Assembly: GCA_949752735.1 (NCBI GenBank)
Contig: OX457039.1
Coordinates: forward strand, 45,326,599-45,390,598
DNA: 64,000 bases
Source of the DNA: Lumbricus terrestris
Taxonomy: Eukaryota > Annelida > Clitellata > Crassiclitellata > Lumbricidae
Direction of reading: 5' to 3'
The notes under the pieces were generated by a model. That model made no database searches. It saw only the letters and a list, made by a program, of their open reading frames with translations, and was not told where the DNA came from. Below, in pieces: positions 51,201 through 56,462 of the stretch (position 1 is its first letter; the number at the start of each line of letters is the position of its first letter). The translations under genes were made by a program, and so were the position numbers.

Positions 51201-54200
51201 ACCAGGGCGGCTTTACATTTGAACAAATTCCTAAAAGAGGAAGCATCGACGCAGTATGCGCAACTATTCACCAATCTTTGCAGCTGCCCGCCGGGTATTA
51301 CGAAAATATTGATGCCATAGTAGATGTCATAAATAGGAATATAGAGAATGCTGCAGAATTGCATTCGCTCGTGAAATATCCAAAATTTAGATATGATGCG
51401 ATAACTAAAAGATTCCATGGCAAGATCAATTTCGCTGCACGCGTAACCTTCACATCGCACTTGTGTGATATTTTGGGTATAGACGAAAGACATAAAGTTG
51501 TCGAAAACAATAATTATGGCACATATTTTTACCATCAGCGTTACGAGGATTATATTAAAGCTTGGGATGAGGTTCCAGATTGGGAGTGGCAAGCTGATTA
51601 CGGTTGCGATTTAAAACATAATTTTTCACATATATATGTGTATTGCAATCTGGTTGAATCTGTGGCGCTTGGCGATTCGAAAGCACCATTACTTCGCATA
51701 GTTAATGTAGAAGATAAAAGCGTCGATACTGTGCACGTTTTGTACAAGTGCGGTATATACGTACCTATACAGCAGAAGAATTTCGATTCGATAGAAATAT
51801 ATATGAGAGGCAGTAACGGAAAATCGTTCCCATTCGAACATGGAAAGTCGTTCGTTGTACTTCATTTTAGACAGTGTAAAAATTTCAGTCTTGAGTAAAT
51901 AATGGCGCACTTCTATCTCACTCTGCCTAGCAACAGCTCCGCGGCATTTTATCCGAATAATACTATAGCGCAATTTACAACGCGTCTGGAGAACCCCATT
52001 TCTCTAAGCGGCGATTGGGAGGTTGCCCTTCTAGAATTATTCTATCCTCACACGTGGAACAATTTAGACCGGCAAGAAGGCGGAATAACATACACGCACG
52101 CCACGTTCACCGAAAGTGGATCGATGCAAAGCAATCCCATATTTAAAAGACGTTGGGTTCCGGCCGGCTACTACGAAACAGCTCAGCAACTTATCGATTA
52201 CATAAACAAATTTATAAGAGAGGTTGCAGAGGAAAATGATTTGCTCGATTTTCCAAAATTTAGATACGATACAGTAACAAAAAGATTGATGGGCGATATA
52301 AACAAAGGCACAAAGATTCATTTTTCGCGCGCATTATGTTCGATACTTGGTATCGATGCTCAGCAGATGCCAATTCTCAACTACGGCCAGGACGACGAGG
52401 CCATTTTGGAGTTTGTTGGCGATAGAACTTGCGATATAAATCGAGGATTTTCTGCTTTATATATTTATTGCGATGTACTCGAACATGTGCATGTGGGAGA
52501 CACAAAAGCGCCCTTACTCAGAATAGTTAACGTCGATGGTAATGCTGGCGGCAACGTGCGCACAATCTACGAAAAGCCCGTCTACATACCTCTGCAGCAG
52601 AAAAATTTCGACTCTATAGAGCTGCATATAAGGACAGACACGGGTGACCCAGTTTCATTCGAAAGTGGAAAGTGCATAGTCACACTACACTTCAGGCACT
52701 GTAAAATTCCATATCTTTTGCAATGAAAAAACCATTCTGTTGCGATGCAAGTCGTTTGGCATACGAAGACTATTATATGCAGCAAAGTGGTAATGGCATG
52801 CCGTTTTTTCAGGGAGCTCGTCTTCAGCGCGGGCATGGAATTGGTAGTTTTCTTAGCGGGCTCTTTAGAAGCGCCTGGCCACTTATACAGACTGGCGCTA
52901 AAGCACTTGGGAAACAAGCGTTGAGAACGGGTCTTCAGATTGCGAACGATGTGGCGGATGGCGATCCGATCATGGAGGCTGCCAAGCGTCGCGTGCCAGA
53001 AGGTATAAAGGCCTTTACATCTTCAAAAGATTTTAATGTTCAAAGTGGTAGCGGCCGGAAGAGACGTAAGCGGTCTCTGAGAAGAAATAAGAAAAGAATC
53101 AAGGAAGATATATTTGGTGCAGTTTAAAAATGGCCTTCGTTCATCCCCAGTCTTGCGAGTGTGCAAAGAGCGAATTGGATCTTTTCAGCGTTCCTCCTAC
53201 GCAGACCAGCATAGAATCTGGTTCGTACGTGGAATATAATCCAATAGCAACGATATCGCAGGGCACACCTATAGAATTCAGCATAAGTGGGGCAGGTCAA
53301 GATTATATCGATCTGTCCAACACACAGCTGTTCGTCAGAGCATCTATCATTAGAGCGAATAACGAAGGTACGGATGCAGGAGATCACGTTGGACCAGTCA
53401 ATCTTTTCCTACACAGTCTTTTTTCCGAAGTTGATATAACTCTAAACGACACTCTTGTCACTTCGTCAAATAACACATATGCATATAGAAGCTACCTCGA
53501 GACCCTGCTCAGTTACGGAACGTCAAGCAAAAATTCACAACTCACCTCTGCTCTCTTTTACAAAGACACTGCAAGCCGCTTCGAAGAATGCAACCCGCAC
53601 GATGATGCAGGCACAAACGCTGGATTCAAGAAGCGTAGCGTTCTGACAGACGAAGGCCGCGTGGTCGATATGTTGGGCTGCATTCACAGCGATCTATTCT
53701 TCCAGGAAAAATTCTTGCCAAACGACATTAATATAAAAATACGGTTCGTAAGAAATAAAGATTCATTCTGTCTTATGTCCTCGGCGGCTGGGGCTGCATA
53801 CAAAGTAAAAATATTGGAATGCAAATTGTATGTCAGAAAAGTCAAGTTAAGTCCATCAGTCTTCCTCGCACACGCGAAGGCGCTAGAGATTGGAAATCTC
53901 AAGTTTCCCATTCGAAGGGCCGTTTGCAAGACTTTTACGGTTCCCAGAGGGAATCTGGACGTTACGCAGGAGTGTCTTTTCACCGGTCAGCTTCCCACTC
54001 GCATCGTTCTTGGTTGTATCGATAATGACTCTTTTAATGGTAGCTATACGAAGAACCCATTCAATTTCAAACACATGAATGTGTCACAATTAAAAGTATA
54101 TCTGGACGGCCAGCAACAAAGTATAAAGCCCTTGGAAACTAACTTTGCAGCCAATCAGTTTGTAAATGCATATGCTTCCCTCTTTATGGGGACTGGCAAA

Positions 54201-56374
54201 TGGCAAAGAAACGAAGATAACGATATTAGCAGAGAAGATTACGCAAACGGATATTGCTTGTACGCATTCGATTTAACACCCGATTTAGCAGAGGGCGGCC
54301 ATTTTAATTTGCTGAAAAGTGGAAACGTGCGAGTCGATATAAAATTTGCGCAGGCCTTGGATGCTACCATTAACGTTATTGCATTTGCCGAGTTTGAAAA
54401 CATACTGGAAATAGACAGATCACGCAACGTTCTTTTCGACTACAACAACTAAAGAAGAAAAAGATGGATGGCCTAACAATAGAAAATTATCTACGAAGAG
54501 ATAGAAAATGCGCTTCTATGTTTTTGGGCGTTTTCGCTAGCGACCGACTTCCGTCTAGAATAGATAGAAATAAGCCTAGTATCCTTGTGTGTAATACAGA
54601 CAGATACGGCCAGCCGGGGGTACATTGGGTAGTGCTGTATATCGAAAGTCCACTTTATGGCGAATTTTTTGACTCTTTTGGACGACCCCCAGACGTTCCA
54701 TTCAGAACATATTTACATACTCATTGTTCGTCTTGGATATATACTGGAAAACAGATTCAGAGTATTAGTAGTAGATTTTGCGGCCATTATTGCATTTTTT
54801 ACGCTTTGCAAAGATCTAGAGGGTATAATGTTAATGCGATTTGCAACATGTTCTCAAGCGACACTGGTCTTAACGATTTTTTATCGCACCGCTTTGTTTG
54901 TGACATGTACAAATAAAAAGCTGTTGAAAATAAAAGATGGGTCTTTTTTCATTGCGTTTGCCGTGTGGTTTGTGGTGGTGGTGGTGATGATCACTACTCT
55001 ATGCTAAAGCATATATATATATAAAGCCATACATTATAATGCGGGCTGTCTAAGCTGCAGCTGCTCCGCTGCAGCAGAGGCTAATTATGGTGGCAAAGAT
55101 TTGGGCGTGTCTACTATACAATGACCCCATCTGCCCAAATTCATCCGAGGTCATAGGAGGTCAGAAGAATGCAGACGAGCCCAAGCACGCTTGGACGAAT
55201 GCCGGCAAGTCCAGGCAAGCTTGGACGAGAATTCTGCTGCTGACGTCAGGCTCTAGCAGCTGGTGCGTCCTGAGGATGCTATGCCAGGTGCATGATGATT
55301 AATTCTATTATGCTGGTCAGACGAGTGCAGGCTTGCTTGGGCGATTGCAGACGAGATCAGACGAGAGTAGATGAGCTTGCGCGAGATTAGAAAATCGTTC
55401 AGTTGTTCGTAAGAGTTGGCGAATAGCACACAACTCAAATAAATGACCAGAAAAAAAGAGTTGTACAGAATCGAAAAATGTCTCTTATAATTTTAAGCTA
55501 TACCTCGTCTTATATTCCATGTCCTACAAAGCAAACTACCGTTTTAAAAGAATTGGTTGATGAATTCCTCACAAGTCAAAACAGAAATTTACAAATCGAA
55601 CATGTCTCTTATAATTTAAAAAAATAGCCCGCATCTTACGGCGCATGTCCTATAAAGAAATCTGCCGTTTTAAAAGAGCTGTCTGGCGAATTCCTCACAA
55701 GTCCAAACAGACTCTTAAAAATCGAACATGTCTTTTAGTGCATGTGGCGGCATATAAATTGTGCGTATTTAAGTCTCTATAGCAGCTGTTGAAAATCGAA
55801 AGGCGCTGACGAAGCGTGGAGGAGGGGGAAGGGGGAGGAGGAGGGGGAGAGTCAAAATCAAAAGGTATCTCTTATAATTTTAAAATATCGCTCGTCTTAT
55901 AGTACAAAGAAATGATTTGAGAATGACTAAGTCTCTGTATCAGCTGTGCAATCGAAATGCGCTGACGAAGCTTGGAGGAGGGGGGAGGGAGAGGGGGAGG
56001 GGAGGGGAGGGAGGGGAGGGGGAGGGGGAGGGGGAGGGTTAGGGTTAGGGTTAGGGTTAGGGGGAGGAGGGGCGCGCATGCCCTTCCCAAGCCCTTCCCA
56101 AGCCCTTCCCCTTCCCCAGCCCCTTCCCCAGCCCTTCCCCACCCCTTCAGCATCCCTGCAGCATCATCATCATCATCATCATCATCATAATACAAAAGAA
56201 CAAAAGATCAAAAGGATCAAAGAGCGTGATCAGTGAAGCGTGACGATTTATAGCCCAGTGGGCCAAAAACATTGGTCTTCAGTGAGAGTATTAAATTACA
56301 GATGACGTCATACAGTCACGTGACGGGCCAGAAAAGTGGAAGGGCTTACTACATTGTATTTCCTCTACTCGTGT

Positions 56375-56462
<88 letters not shown>

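Larger units (their letters stand above)
54935..55917. other. noncoding right arm of the Polinton
   Basis: About 1 kb without a credible gene. It holds gcttggacga/agacgag motif repeats at about 55165-55390, a 125-bp tandem repeat, and a diverged copy of the inner ITR border. A replication or packaging role is possible but unproven. Confidence 0.55.
47312..56369 (+). mobile_element. complete 9.06-kb Polinton/Maverick-class element without DNA polymerase B
   Basis: Bounded by 6-bp duplications CGTGTG, AG...CT termini and inverted repeats of about 430-450 bp that differ at about one base over the outer 170 bp. Ten intact + strand genes in order: RING protein, packaging ATPase, two conserved unknowns, DDE integrase with chromodomain, two penton-like paralogues, small basic protein, major capsid protein, adenain-like protease. 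Gaps between genes are -4 to 41 bp. Canonical Polintons are about 15-20 kb and encode a protein-primed PolB; no ORF here is long enough for one on either strand. The intact genes and near-identical repeats suggest a recent insertion. It may be a satellite-like lineage using PolB in trans. Confidence 0.95.

Noticed and set aside
53130..54916. Endogenous adenovirus
   Set aside because: Capsid, protease and packaging genes are related in lineage, but the integrase, AG/CT ends and 6-bp duplication define a Polinton-class element.
55087..55302. Possible eleventh Polinton gene (71-residue ORF)
   Set aside because: It lies after the polyadenylation signals, is composed of repeated gcttggacga-like motifs and matches no Polinton protein known to me.
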